Shown: positions 1 to 6,309 of the stretch, in pieces
How the letters are laid out: each line of letters begins with the position of its first letter
Numbering within the stretch: position 1 is the stretch's first letter
NCBI GenBank assembly: GCA_051866595.1
Contig: JBJDXI010000171.1
Coordinates: forward strand, 1-6,320
Length of the DNA stretch: 6,320 nt
Reading direction: 5' to 3'
DNA from: UBA7702 sp051866595
GTDB lineage: Bacteria > Bacillota > Dehalobacteriia > UBA7702
Made by a program: the position numbers and the translations under genes
The notes under the pieces: model-generated
What the model was told of the DNA's origin: nothing
The model's input: only the letters and a program-made list of their open reading frames with translations
The model's database searches: none

Positions 1-2
1 GC

Positions 3-950
3 TTTCTCTCGGAGGAAAAGGGGAGGGCCTTCACGGCGGAACGCTTTTCCGCTTTTGTTTCGGAGCTTTCCGGCGGACTCCGGGCCGGAAAATCTCTGGA
101 ACCGCTGGCAAAAGCTCTGGAAAAACAGAGCGAAGGACTCACCTTTGAAACCGAGGGCGAAGCCGGTCTTTGGCTGACCGACGAAGTAACGGAAGAATTG
201 CCGCCTCTCGGCGAAGGGGGTATCATCGCCTTTTTCGGCGCATTTGACGGTGATCTGTCTTTGGCTTCGGCGGTGGAGGCTTACGCGAAATATAGGAAAA
301 ACGGTGTTTCCGGTCTTCTGCGCCGGGAAGATGTGGCGGAATTCTGCAAAAAGCAGGGGCTTACGGCGACGCCCCTTGTCACGGTGACCGACGGCCTTTC
401 GGTGATCTTCGCCGCCAAAGAGCCGGAGGCGCTGGAAAAACTGACTTTAACTATGGAGGATCGCCTCATTGCCGATCTGAAAAAGCTGGAAATCCGCTCG
501 GTGACGAAGATTGACCCCAAAGAGGTGGTGGCTTCTTCCTGGGTGAAGGATCACTGCCGTTTCGGCTGTTCGTCCTTTGGCGATAAGCACTGCCCACCCC
601 ACAGCCCCAATTACGATGAAACCGGGACGAAGCTCGGGGAGTACAAAAAAGCGCTGCTTATCGAAGGTGCGCCGCCGACCCATAGCTTCCAGAAGCTGAT
701 GCTGAAAGCGGAAAAAACCGCCTTTAAAGCCGGTTATTACCGGGCCTTCGCCTATTGGGCCGGGCCTTGCAGTATCTGCACGGAGTGCAATCCTCCTTTA
801 CCGCCCAAGAAATGTACGGCCACAAGGCCTTCCATGGAAAGCGCCGGTATCGACGTTTTCGCCACCGTCCGCAAACAGGGCTTTCAGATGGAAACAAGAA
901 AAGACAAAAACGAATTTGTCAAATACTTCGGCTTGCTGCTGTTGGATTAA
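3..950 (+). CDS. DUF2284 metal-binding-type protein with a divergent, possibly UppS-like N-terminal domain (5' partial)
   Basis: The reading frame is open from the window edge and ends at TAA 948-950, so the true start lies upstream. The first possible start codon in the window is a TTG at 198. It has no good ribosome site, and coding-like sequence continues before it, so it is not taken as the start. Counting residues from that TTG, residues 98-232 match the DUF2284 family (predicted metal-binding). Cysteines lie at 120, 124, 132, 191, 194, 197 and 206, in the pattern CX3C-X7-C ... CX2CX2C-X8-C, suggesting bound Fe-S or zinc; the role of the family is not established. The earlier part (window positions about 3-470) is not a clear family member. 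Its order of motifs (FLSEEKGR, IIAFFGAFDGD, PLVTVTDGLSVIF) runs parallel to the AFSxENWxR, NxAxNYGGR and DLxIRTxGExRxSNF blocks of undecaprenyl diphosphate synthase, with most catalytic residues missing. The DUF2284 call is firm; the UppS-like call is inference. A strong terminator follows directly. Confidence 0.85.
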   Translation, partial: FLSEEKGRAFTAERFSAFVSELSGGLRAGKSLEPLAKALEKQSEGLTFETEGEAGLWLTDEVTEELPPLGEGGIIAFFGAFDGDLSLASAVEAYAKYRKNGVSGLLRREDVAEFCKKQGLTATPLVTVTDGLSVIFAAKEPEALEKLTLTMEDRLIADLKKLEIRSVTKIDPKEVVASSWVKDHCRFGCSSFGDKHCPPHSPNYDETGTKLGEYKKALLIEGAPPTHSFQKLMLKAEKTAFKAGYYRAFAYWAGPCSICTECNPPLPPKKCTATRPSMESAGIDVFATVRKQGFQMETRKDKNEFVKYFGLLLLD

Positions 951-958
951 AAAGAATC

Positions 959-1007
959 AAAAAGGGCATTTTTAAAGTCATTTCAAGACTTTGAAAATGC
1001 CCTTTTT
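959..1007. terminator. Bidirectional intrinsic terminator between convergent genes
   Basis: A 21-base left arm (959-979) pairs with a right arm (987-1007) across a 7-base loop, with one G-T wobble and otherwise perfect pairing. The stem contains AAAGGGCATTTT and its complement. A T-run follows on the plus strand (1003-1009), and the A-rich left flank gives a T-run on the minus strand. It therefore serves both the DUF2284 gene (plus) and the lipoprotein gene (minus). The base of the stem abuts the lipoprotein stop codon (1008-1010) with no gap. Confidence 0.9.
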
Positions 1008-1706
1008 TTATTCCATCGGAATGATAGGCTCTCCGAAGGGATAAATTTCATAGTCGGTATATTCGCCGTTAAAACAGAAACTTTCCGATTCCGTTTCGCC
1101 CATATTAAGGCGGTATTCGGCGTTTTGCAGATGAACAGTTTCGATATGGGAGACCGTACCTTGATGGTAGAAGATGATATGAAGTCCGCAGTTGGTATAG
1201 TCCCAGTCATCGCCGTTGGTAAGGCTCACAATGTATTCCAGATCATTTCCCGCGCTGGTGAAACTATATTTCGCTTTTGTGGTATCTATGGCCGGCAGGT
1301 CGATGGGGGACGGGGTGATGGTGTAATCCACCCGGTCGTATTCTGTTCCCGCCGTATAGAGAGAGGTGAAATATTTCTGACCGCTCTGAACCGAAGAGCT
1401 ATATCGGTAATCTTCACTGATGATATTTCCTGTTTCATCGTAGAAAGTCCCTTCTATTGTGTAGGTTACCGCTTCTTCGCTGGTATTGGTCAGAATAAAA
1501 TCAAAGTGGTAACAGGTTTCGCCGGAGGGCAGTTCCTCTTTCCATTCCAGGGTTCTGTATAATGTGGCGTCATCTTTCCCTGGAGCTTCTTTGATTTCTT
1601 CGGTGTTTACCGATAAATCTGTTTCTTCCGGTGCTTTATCGGCGCCGCAGGCACAGAAGAGCGTGGCGATGATGAACACCAGGCCGATTGAGACTAATTT
1701 TTTCAT
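1008..1706 (-). CDS. Hypothetical lipoprotein with two tandem beta-rich modules
   Basis: A 232-residue protein with a lipoprotein signal: basic MKK start, hydrophobic core to about residue 17, then FCAC-G with Cys20 as the likely lipidated residue. The -3 position (Phe) is looser than the classic lipobox. After an acidic linker (about 21-48) come two similar modules, about 66-130 and 155-223. Each has an LTN turn (72-74 and 162-164), an FYD/FYH strand end (88-90 and 179-181), and a closing DYxI strand (127-130 and 218-221). This suggests two immunoglobulin-like sandwiches, broadly like FxLYD-type extracytoplasmic domains. It probably sits on the outer face of the cytoplasmic membrane. ATG at 1704-1706 is preceded by AGAGGGG four bases upstream, which fixes the start. 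It has its own strong promoter and is divergent from the XRE regulator gene. The molecular function is unknown; ligand or protein binding at the surface is a guess. Confidence 0.85.
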   Translation of the reverse strand: MKKLVSIGLVFIIATLFCACGADKAPEETDLSVNTEEIKEAPGKDDATLYRTLEWKEELPSGETCYHFDFILTNTSEEAVTYTIEGTFYDETGNIISEDYRYSSSVQSGQKYFTSLYTAGTEYDRVDYTITPSPIDLPAIDTTKAKYSFTSAGNDLEYIVSLTNGDDWDYTNCGLHIIFYHQGTVSHIETVHLQNAEYRLNMGETESESFCFNGEYTDYEIYPFGEPIIPME

Positions 1707-1736
1707 CTTTCCCCTCTTTATTGAAACAATTTTATG

Positions 1737-1769
1737 ATAGTAATACAGTTATAAATTATAATAGTAATA
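1737..1769. repeat. Direct repeat ATAGTAATA, candidate operator
   Basis: ATAGTAATA occurs at 1737-1745 and again at 1761-1769, 24 bases apart start to start. A one-mismatch copy, ATAATAATA, lies at 1804-1812 over the -10 of the XRE promoter. The first copy covers the expected start site of the lipoprotein transcript and the second lies in the spacer of its promoter. TTATAA-A-TTATAA (1749-1761) lies between them. The position suits a repressor site, but the region is so AT-rich that chance repeats are possible. Confidence 0.35.
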
Positions 1770-1784
1770 TATCATGTTTGTCAA
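1755..1784 (-). promoter_or_regulatory. Sigma-A-type promoter for the lipoprotein gene
   Basis: Read on the minus strand, a perfect TTGACA (1784-1779) is followed after 18 bases by a perfect TATAAT (1760-1755). Transcription would start near 1748, giving a leader of about 40 bases before the ATG at 1706. The -35 box overlaps the -35 box of the divergent XRE promoter. Confidence 0.75.
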
Positions 1785-1808
1785 TCGCTCTTTTGGTTAT
1801 TCTATAAT
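1778..1808 (+). promoter_or_regulatory. Probable promoter for the XRE regulator gene
   Basis: TTGTCA (1778-1783, five of six consensus bases) is followed after 19 bases by a perfect TATAAT (1803-1808). A less perfect -10, TCTATA at 1801-1806, would give a 17-base spacer. Transcription would start near 1815, leaving a leader of only about 18 bases. The ribosome site would then lie almost at the 5' end of the mRNA. The spacer is longer than ideal, so this is a moderate call. Confidence 0.5.
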
Positions 1809-1832
1809 AATAACGGAAAGGCGGCAGATGCG

Positions 1833-2180
1833 ATGCTCAGGAAAAAGGACATAAATGTTGAAATCGGTGAGCAGGTAAAAGCGGCGAGAGAAAAAGCCCG
1901 TCTCACTCAGGAACAACTGGCGGAGCGGATTGAAGTCTCTCCTCATTATATCTCCGATCTGGAGCGGGGCGTGGTGGGAATTTCACTTGCCACTTTGCGG
2001 CGGCTCTGCATTACGCTGGGTATTTCCGCCGATCGGGTTTTGTTTGGCAAAACGGAATCGGAGGATGCTTTTTCGGCGCTGGAGCGGAAATGCCATGGCC
2101 TGAGTGAGGAACAGTATCAGCTTCTTCTCAATATGGTCGATCAGTTTGTTGCCGCCGTTGAGCTGGAACGAAAAAAATAG
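1833..2180 (+). CDS. XRE-family (Cro/C1-type) helix-turn-helix transcriptional regulator
   Basis: A 115-residue protein with a single HTH_3 domain at about residues 12-70. The helix-turn-helix core is TQEQLAERIEVSPHYISDLE (25-44), with the usual Q26, L29 and A30 of the first helix, the SPHYIS recognition-helix start (36-41), and the ERG turn (44-46). The domain closes with the common LGISADRVLFG stretch (62-72). A short helical tail (about 75-115) has no recognisable ligand-binding domain and may serve in dimerisation. The start is chosen from GGAAAGGCGG (1815-1824), 8 bases before ATG 1833; the ATG at 1828 is in another frame. It is divergent from the lipoprotein gene and shares an overlapping promoter region with it. 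Autoregulation and control of the lipoprotein are therefore likely, though inferred. The domain call is firm; the target genes are not shown by the sequence. Confidence 0.95.
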   Translation: MLRKKDINVEIGEQVKAAREKARLTQEQLAERIEVSPHYISDLERGVVGISLATLRRLCITLGISADRVLFGKTESEDAFSALERKCHGLSEEQYQLLLNMVDQFVAAVELERKK

Positions 2181-2201
2181 TATTTTCGGATCGGAAGATG
2201 A

Positions 2202-2249
2202 AAAGATCCCCGGCAGGACGGTAAAAAACGTCCTTTGCCGGGGATTTTT
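2202..2249. terminator. Bidirectional intrinsic terminator between XRE gene and transporter operon
   Basis: ATCCCCGGC-AGGACG (2206-2220) pairs with CGTCCT-TT-GCCGGGGAT (2229-2245) across an 8-base loop, with a two-T bulge in the right arm. A-T pairs and a G-T wobble extend the stem to 2202/2249. A run of five T (2245-2249) follows on the plus strand, behind the XRE gene. On the minus strand the tail is CTTTTC, which is shorter, so termination of the transporter operon here is probable but weaker. Confidence 0.85.
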
Positions 2250-2286
2250 GATTCGATATGGATTCCCGTTTTCGGGCAGAGTGGTG

Positions 2287-4215
2287 TTATTCCTCATCCT
2301 TTACTTCGACGGGATCGGTGGAGATGACGAACTGCACCGCGGTGACTTTGGTGTTTTTATCGGAAACGAAGGATTTCGTTTTGCCGTTGCCGCCGGTGAG
2401 GGAAGAGATCATGTTGTCGATTTCCGTTTGCACTTTGGCGTCCATGTCGGTGGTGGCGGCGCGGAAAGCGGCGGTGCCGGCGTTGAGTTCATCGGTACCG
2501 TCGGCAAGGGCGAGAGCGCCTCCGTTCAGATCGTCGGTACCTCCGCAGAGAGCGTTGAGATAAACCGCCAATTCCTGACTGCCGGTGGTTAGCAAGGTGA
2601 TGGCTTCGGCGGATTGGTCAAAGCCGGCCACCAGGGCGGCCACACCTTCGGTATAGGCCTGAATCCCGGCGTCCAATGTGTCGTAACGGGAGCTCAGGAT
2701 GGAGATGGCTTCGCTCAGCTCGCCCATATCGTTGATCATTGTCGTAAGGGTTGAGGCCAGTTTCACGATTTCCTCGTTGAATTTTTCATACTGGGCGCTG
2801 AGATCGGCGGCGCCGGATTGGATGGCCGCGGTTTGCTGATGCAGCGTGGTGAGGTACTGCTCCGTACCGCCCAGGGCGGTGTTATCGGTACCGAGGGTTC
2901 CTTTGACGCTTTGAAGGTCGGCAATAAGGCCGTTGATCTGTGATACATAGCTGTCATAAGTATTGCCGTAGCCGGCGCCACGAATGGCGCTTTTAAGGTC
3001 GGAGAGCTCCCTCAGGATGGAGCGGAGTGTGTCAATATCGCTTTCGACGGTGGCGATGGCGTTTCCGTTGGCGCCTTTTAAGGCGTTGAGGTCAATGCCG
3101 TTCCGGGCCAATGCGCCGGTGCCGGTGCTTTGTTCCAGCATCGAAAGACTGCCGCTCAGCTCTTTTAAGCTCTGGTTGATCTGAGAAGAAGCGTTCACCA
3201 GTTTTTCCACTTCCTCGGCGGAAACGCTGAGTTCGCTTAATTTTTTATCGATAGTGTTTAATGCGGTTTTTACCTCTTTACTGCCGGAAGTCAGATTTTT
3301 CGATTCACTGTTCAGTAATTCAAGACCGGTCTGGGCTTCTTCCAGCCCCGCGGTAAAGGATTGAATCCCCGCGGCCAGGGTCGCGCCGCCGCCGGCGATG
3401 AGAACCGTGCTTTCGTTCAGTTCATTGGTTCCCGCGGCCAGCTGTTCCGCGCCGCTGTTCACGGCGGCGGCGCCGTCATCCAGGGCGACGGCGGCGTCTT
3501 CGATCTGCCGCACCTGATCCATCAGTTCTTCATTGTCGATGTCGATGGAGAGATCCATGCGGATGCCGTTGATGCTGATGCTTTCCATTTCAAAATCGGT
3601 AACGTCGGCGGTGATGGTGTATTCCTTTTCTTTTCCGGGGAGGAGAATATAGGAAAGTTGTTTGTTCTGGCCCACGTTGGCGATGGTGGCGCCGTTGGCG
3701 ACGATGTTTTCACATTTTTCGGTGTCCAAAGACAGCGTTGTCTGCAAGGCGTAGCGGTCGAAAAAGCTGCTGTCGCAGGAAATGTTCTGATGAAAACCGA
3801 GGTTGATTTCAAGTTCACCGGATTTTCCCGCCAGCTCTTCCGGGGTGATTCTTTCGCCGTCCAAAGTATAGCGGATGTCGATATCCCAGGGCAGGTCGCG
3901 GCTTTCCATGGTGCCTTCATAGTAGAGGCTTTCGGCATCGGTGGAAACGGTGATTTTATCGCCGTTTTGGCTGATTTCGTCGGTGGTGTTGAGAACTTCC
4001 ACATCGGAATAATCGCCGTAATCAACAATGTCGCCGCCGGAGAAGATATTCACCACGTAAACACCGCGGACATCGCCGTTGGCGTCGGTTTTCGCGTAAA
4101 CCACCTCCTCCTTTTCGCTGGACGGTTCATCGGCCACGGCAAAGGCGGAAATGCCGGCGATAAGAATCAATGCCGCGGTGAGAATGACAAGTGTGATGCG
4201 TTTGCTTTTTTTCAT
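2287..4215 (-). CDS. Secreted YhgE-like heptad-repeat protein, partner of MMPL transporter
   Basis: A 642-residue protein. Residues 1-26 are a Sec signal or N-terminal anchor: KKSKR, a hydrophobic stretch 8-26, and a possible cleavage site after AFA26. Residues about 36-230 form a beta-rich extracytoplasmic domain. From about 231 to 605 the chain is helical, with the Leu-x-x-Gly heptads of the YhgE/Pip type (X-X-X-Leu-X-X-Gly family). One run of ten heptads spans 245-311 and a second spans 514-580, the latter extending back in register as hydrophobic positions to 458. The C-terminal tail has SFVSDKNTKV (615-624) and an acidic end. No C-terminal membrane helix is present, unlike full YhgE proteins. 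ATG at 4213-4215 overlaps the transporter stop (ATGA), with AAAGGAGG (4225-4232) 9 bases upstream. Family and context suggest it acts outside the membrane with the transporter, as an adaptor or scaffold; no member with a proven biochemical role is assumed here. Confidence 0.85.
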   Translation of the reverse strand: MKKSKRITLVILTAALILIAGISAFAVADEPSSEKEEVVYAKTDANGDVRGVYVVNIFSGGDIVDYGDYSDVEVLNTTDEISQNGDKITVSTDAESLYYEGTMESRDLPWDIDIRYTLDGERITPEELAGKSGELEINLGFHQNISCDSSFFDRYALQTTLSLDTEKCENIVANGATIANVGQNKQLSYILLPGKEKEYTITADVTDFEMESISINGIRMDLSIDIDNEELMDQVRQIEDAAVALDDGAAAVNSGAEQLAAGTNELNESTVLIAGGGATLAAGIQSFTAGLEEAQTGLELLNSESKNLTSGSKEVKTALNTIDKKLSELSVSAEEVEKLVNASSQINQSLKELSGSLSMLEQSTGTGALARNGIDLNALKGANGNAIATVESDIDTLRSILRELSDLKSAIRGAGYGNTYDSYVSQINGLIADLQSVKGTLGTDNTALGGTEQYLTTLHQQTAAIQSGAADLSAQYEKFNEEIVKLASTLTTMINDMGELSEAISILSSRYDTLDAGIQAYTEGVAALVAGFDQSAEAITLLTTGSQELAVYLNALCGGTDDLNGGALALADGTDELNAGTAAFRAATTDMDAKVQTEIDNMISSLTGGNGKTKSFVSDKNTKVTAVQFVISTDPVEVKDEE

Positions 4216-6293
4216 TGATGCAGGCCTCCTTTGGGTTCGTGATAGAAGTGGGTATTCAGCGTTGTTTTTTCAATGACCTTATCGAAGATGCAGAGCATCC
4301 CGGGGAGAATGAAGATGACGGCGACGAGGGAACAGAAGGTCCCCCGGCCGAGGAAGAATCCCAGCTGGGAAAGGATACCATGGGAAGAAACAATGCCCAT
4401 GATCGTTCCCACCACCGTGATGGCGATTCCTGAAGTCGTGATGGGCACGAAGGTGGCGGCTACGGTGTCGGTAATGGCCTGCCGCTTCGGTTCCGTCCGG
4501 CGGAATTCCTTGTAGCGGTCGGTGAAGAGAATGGCGTAGTCCACGGAGATCCCCAGCTGAATGGTGCTGATGATGAGGTAAGCGATATAGAAAATCGTGT
4601 TGCCGGTCACATAGGGAATGGAGAGATTCAGCCAGATGGAGGTCTCAATGACGAGCACCAGAATCACTGGCAGAGAGACGGAGCGCAATGCGAGGAGAAG
4701 CACGAGGATCACGGCGCCGACGGCGATGAGCTCCACTTTGACCCGGTCGGCGGAGATGGTGTCCATCAGGTCGTAGGTGCTGACGCCTTCCCCGGCCAGC
4801 CGGTATTCATCGGGGTAATAGCTCTGGGCGATGTTTCGGATGTTTTCCACCAGAGCGAAGGTCTTGTCGCCCTCGTATTCGGCATCGACACTGATAACCA
4901 TGCGGCTGTAATCGTCGGAAACCAGCATGGACAAGGTGTCTTCATCGAGATATTCCGGAGGGATGGTTTCATCGACGGTATCCACATAAGAGATCACGGA
5001 CGAAACTTCGGGAAGATTCTGAATTTCTTGGGAAAGCTCGCTTTCCGTGGCGCCGCTGCCTTTGGGCACCAGCAGAACGTAAGTATCGCTCTTGCCGAAG
5101 ACTTCCTGCACGGCGGCGGTATCGTCGCCGGCTTCGGTGCCTTCGCTGAAAATATGAGAGGTGCCGTAATAATAGTCATTGGAATTGGAGGCGATAAAGC
5201 AGGGAATCGGCAGAATCAGCATGAGGCAGGCCAGGGGAATCATCCAGCGGGTAACGGCTTTCCCCAGCTTGCGGAAGCTGGGCAGGAAGGGACGATGCAT
5301 GAACTTTTGGGTGGTTTTTTCCGTGGAGACCAAAAGCCCCGGAGTGAAGAGAAAAACGGTGATCAGGCTGATGCAGATCCCTTTGGCCAGGGCCAGACCG
5401 AGATCGGGCCCGATGCCGAAGCGCATGACGGAGAGGGCTAAAAAGCCGATCATCACCGTAACGGCGCTGGAGAAAACAGCGGTGCCGGCCTGGCTCAGGG
5501 CGGCTTTCATATCCGCCGCGGGACTGCCGTATTTCCCCCGACATTCATAATAGCGGTGAAGCAGGAATACGGAGAAGTCCAGAGAAATGGCGAGCTGTAA
5601 AATACTGCCGGCGGCGTTGGTTACGAAGGAAATCTCTCCGAAAATCAGGTTGCTGCCGTCGTTGATCAGGATGGCTACACCGAGGCCGAGAAAGACCCAA
5701 AGCGGTTCCAGCCATGATTTTGTGGTGAGAATCAGAATCAGCAGAACGAAAATCACGGCGAAAACGGTGATGATGCGGATTTCCTTGACGGTGCTTTTGG
5801 TGGCGATGGCGGTATCCACGGCGGATCCCGTCATGGCGTTTTCCTCACCGATGACTTCCCGGATGTCGTCAACGGCGGTGAGCTCCTTCTCTTCATCCAA
5901 GGTTACGGTGAAGAGGGCATTGCCGTCTTTATAGTAATCCTCCACCATGTCCGGATCCTGGGTTTCCAGGGGGGCGTCGATGTTTCCGGCGTCATCCAGC
6001 CATGTGACTTCAAGAACGCCGTCGATGGCTTCCAGTTTTTCTTTATACGCCAGAGCTTCGGGAATGGTTACGTCTTTCACCATGACACGGGCGTTGGGGA
6101 TTTCACCGTCAAATTCTTCTTTCATCACGTCGAGAGATACGGTAGACGGCGAATCCTGAGGAAGATAATCGCTCATATCATAGTTGACGCCGACCATCGG
6201 CTTTAAGAATGCGGCGATGATGCTGAGAACGAGAAATACCGCAATGATCGGCTTGCGGTGGTCCACCACCGCGGAAAAGAAACGCTCTTTCAT
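4212..6293 (-). CDS. MMPL/RND-superfamily membrane transporter
   Basis: A 693-residue protein with the duplicated RND plan. Helix 1 is at about 15-31, followed by an extracytoplasmic loop at 32-173. Helices 2-6 lie at about 174-190, 195-213, 226-246, 270-290 and 302-322. Helix 7 is at about 350-368, followed by a second large loop at 369-518. Helices 8-12 lie at about 519-537, 541-558, 567-590, 611-633 and 650-671. The short loops are typical of MMPL (YdfJ/MmpL-like) proteins rather than the larger AcrB type. Family knowledge suggests proton-driven export of a lipid or other hydrophobic compound across the cytoplasmic membrane; the substrate is unknown. The helix 10 motif SVDYAILF (583-590) has the Asp-Tyr pair of the MmpL proton relay. 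The matching helix 4 motif is SLDFSVFL (237-244), where Tyr is replaced by Phe. ATG 6291-6293 has AAAAGGAG 8 bases upstream. It is the first gene of this operon in the window and overlaps the heptad-protein gene by ATGA. Its promoter, and any TetR-type regulator often found beside such pairs, would lie beyond the window. Confidence 0.92.
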   Translation of the reverse strand: MKERFFSAVVDHRKPIIAVFLVLSIIAAFLKPMVGVNYDMSDYLPQDSPSTVSLDVMKEEFDGEIPNARVMVKDVTIPEALAYKEKLEAIDGVLEVTWLDDAGNIDAPLETQDPDMVEDYYKDGNALFTVTLDEEKELTAVDDIREVIGEENAMTGSAVDTAIATKSTVKEIRIITVFAVIFVLLILILTTKSWLEPLWVFLGLGVAILINDGSNLIFGEISFVTNAAGSILQLAISLDFSVFLLHRYYECRGKYGSPAADMKAALSQAGTAVFSSAVTVMIGFLALSVMRFGIGPDLGLALAKGICISLITVFLFTPGLLVSTEKTTQKFMHRPFLPSFRKLGKAVTRWMIPLACLMLILPIPCFIASNSNDYYYGTSHIFSEGTEAGDDTAAVQEVFGKSDTYVLLVPKGSGATESELSQEIQNLPEVSSVISYVDTVDETIPPEYLDEDTLSMLVSDDYSRMVISVDAEYEGDKTFALVENIRNIAQSYYPDEYRLAGEGVSTYDLMDTISADRVKVELIAVGAVILVLLLALRSVSLPVILVLVIETSIWLNLSIPYVTGNTIFYIAYLIISTIQLGISVDYAILFTDRYKEFRRTEPKRQAITDTVAATFVPITTSGIAITVVGTIMGIVSSHGILSQLGFFLGRGTFCSLVAVIFILPGMLCIFDKVIEKTTLNTHFYHEPKGGLHQ
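4225..4232 (-). promoter_or_regulatory. Ribosome binding site of the heptad-protein gene inside the transporter 3' end
   Basis: AAAGGAGG on the minus strand lies 9 bases before the ATG at 4215. It is located within the last codons of the transporter gene, whose TGA overlaps the ATG. This arrangement supports translational coupling and fixes the downstream start. Confidence 0.85.
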
Positions 6294-6301
6294 GAAATCG
6301 G

Positions 6302-6309
6302 CTCCTTTT
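6302..6309 (-). promoter_or_regulatory. Ribosome binding site of the transporter gene
   Basis: AAAAGGAG read on the minus strand lies 8 bases upstream of the ATG at 6293. This supports that start over internal alternatives. Too little sequence remains beyond it (to 6320) to find a promoter. Confidence 0.8.

Noticed and set aside
198..200. TTG as the true start of the DUF2284 gene
   Set aside because: It has no good ribosome site, and the same frame is open and coding-like from the window edge with a colinear motif before it.
1125..1562. Plus-strand open frame opposite the lipoprotein gene
   Set aside because: It lies inside the lipoprotein gene, which has a signal peptide, ribosome site and promoter; the antisense product shows no domain.
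1828..1830. ATG five bases before the XRE start
   Set aside because: It is in a different frame from the helix-turn-helix protein.
2262..2277. Small CCCG-TTTT-CGGG hairpin after the heptad-protein gene
   Set aside because: Only four base pairs with no T-run; the stronger hairpin at 2202-2249 explains termination.
2440..3500. Recurrent GCCGGCG/GGCGGCG runs that look like DNA repeats
   Set aside because: They follow from Ala, Gly and Leu codons of the heptad repeats and GC-rich codon choice; there is no regular spacing beyond the protein heptad.
3361..4218. Long plus-strand open frame opposite the heptad-protein gene
   Set aside because: It is antisense to a well-supported gene and is rich in Gly, Val, Asp and Phe from reading its codon bias backwards. 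It has no ribosome site or family match.
5028..5550. Several open frames overlapping the transporter gene on both strands
   Set aside because: The transporter frame shows a full 12-helix plan and family motifs; the others have low-complexity or shuffled composition.
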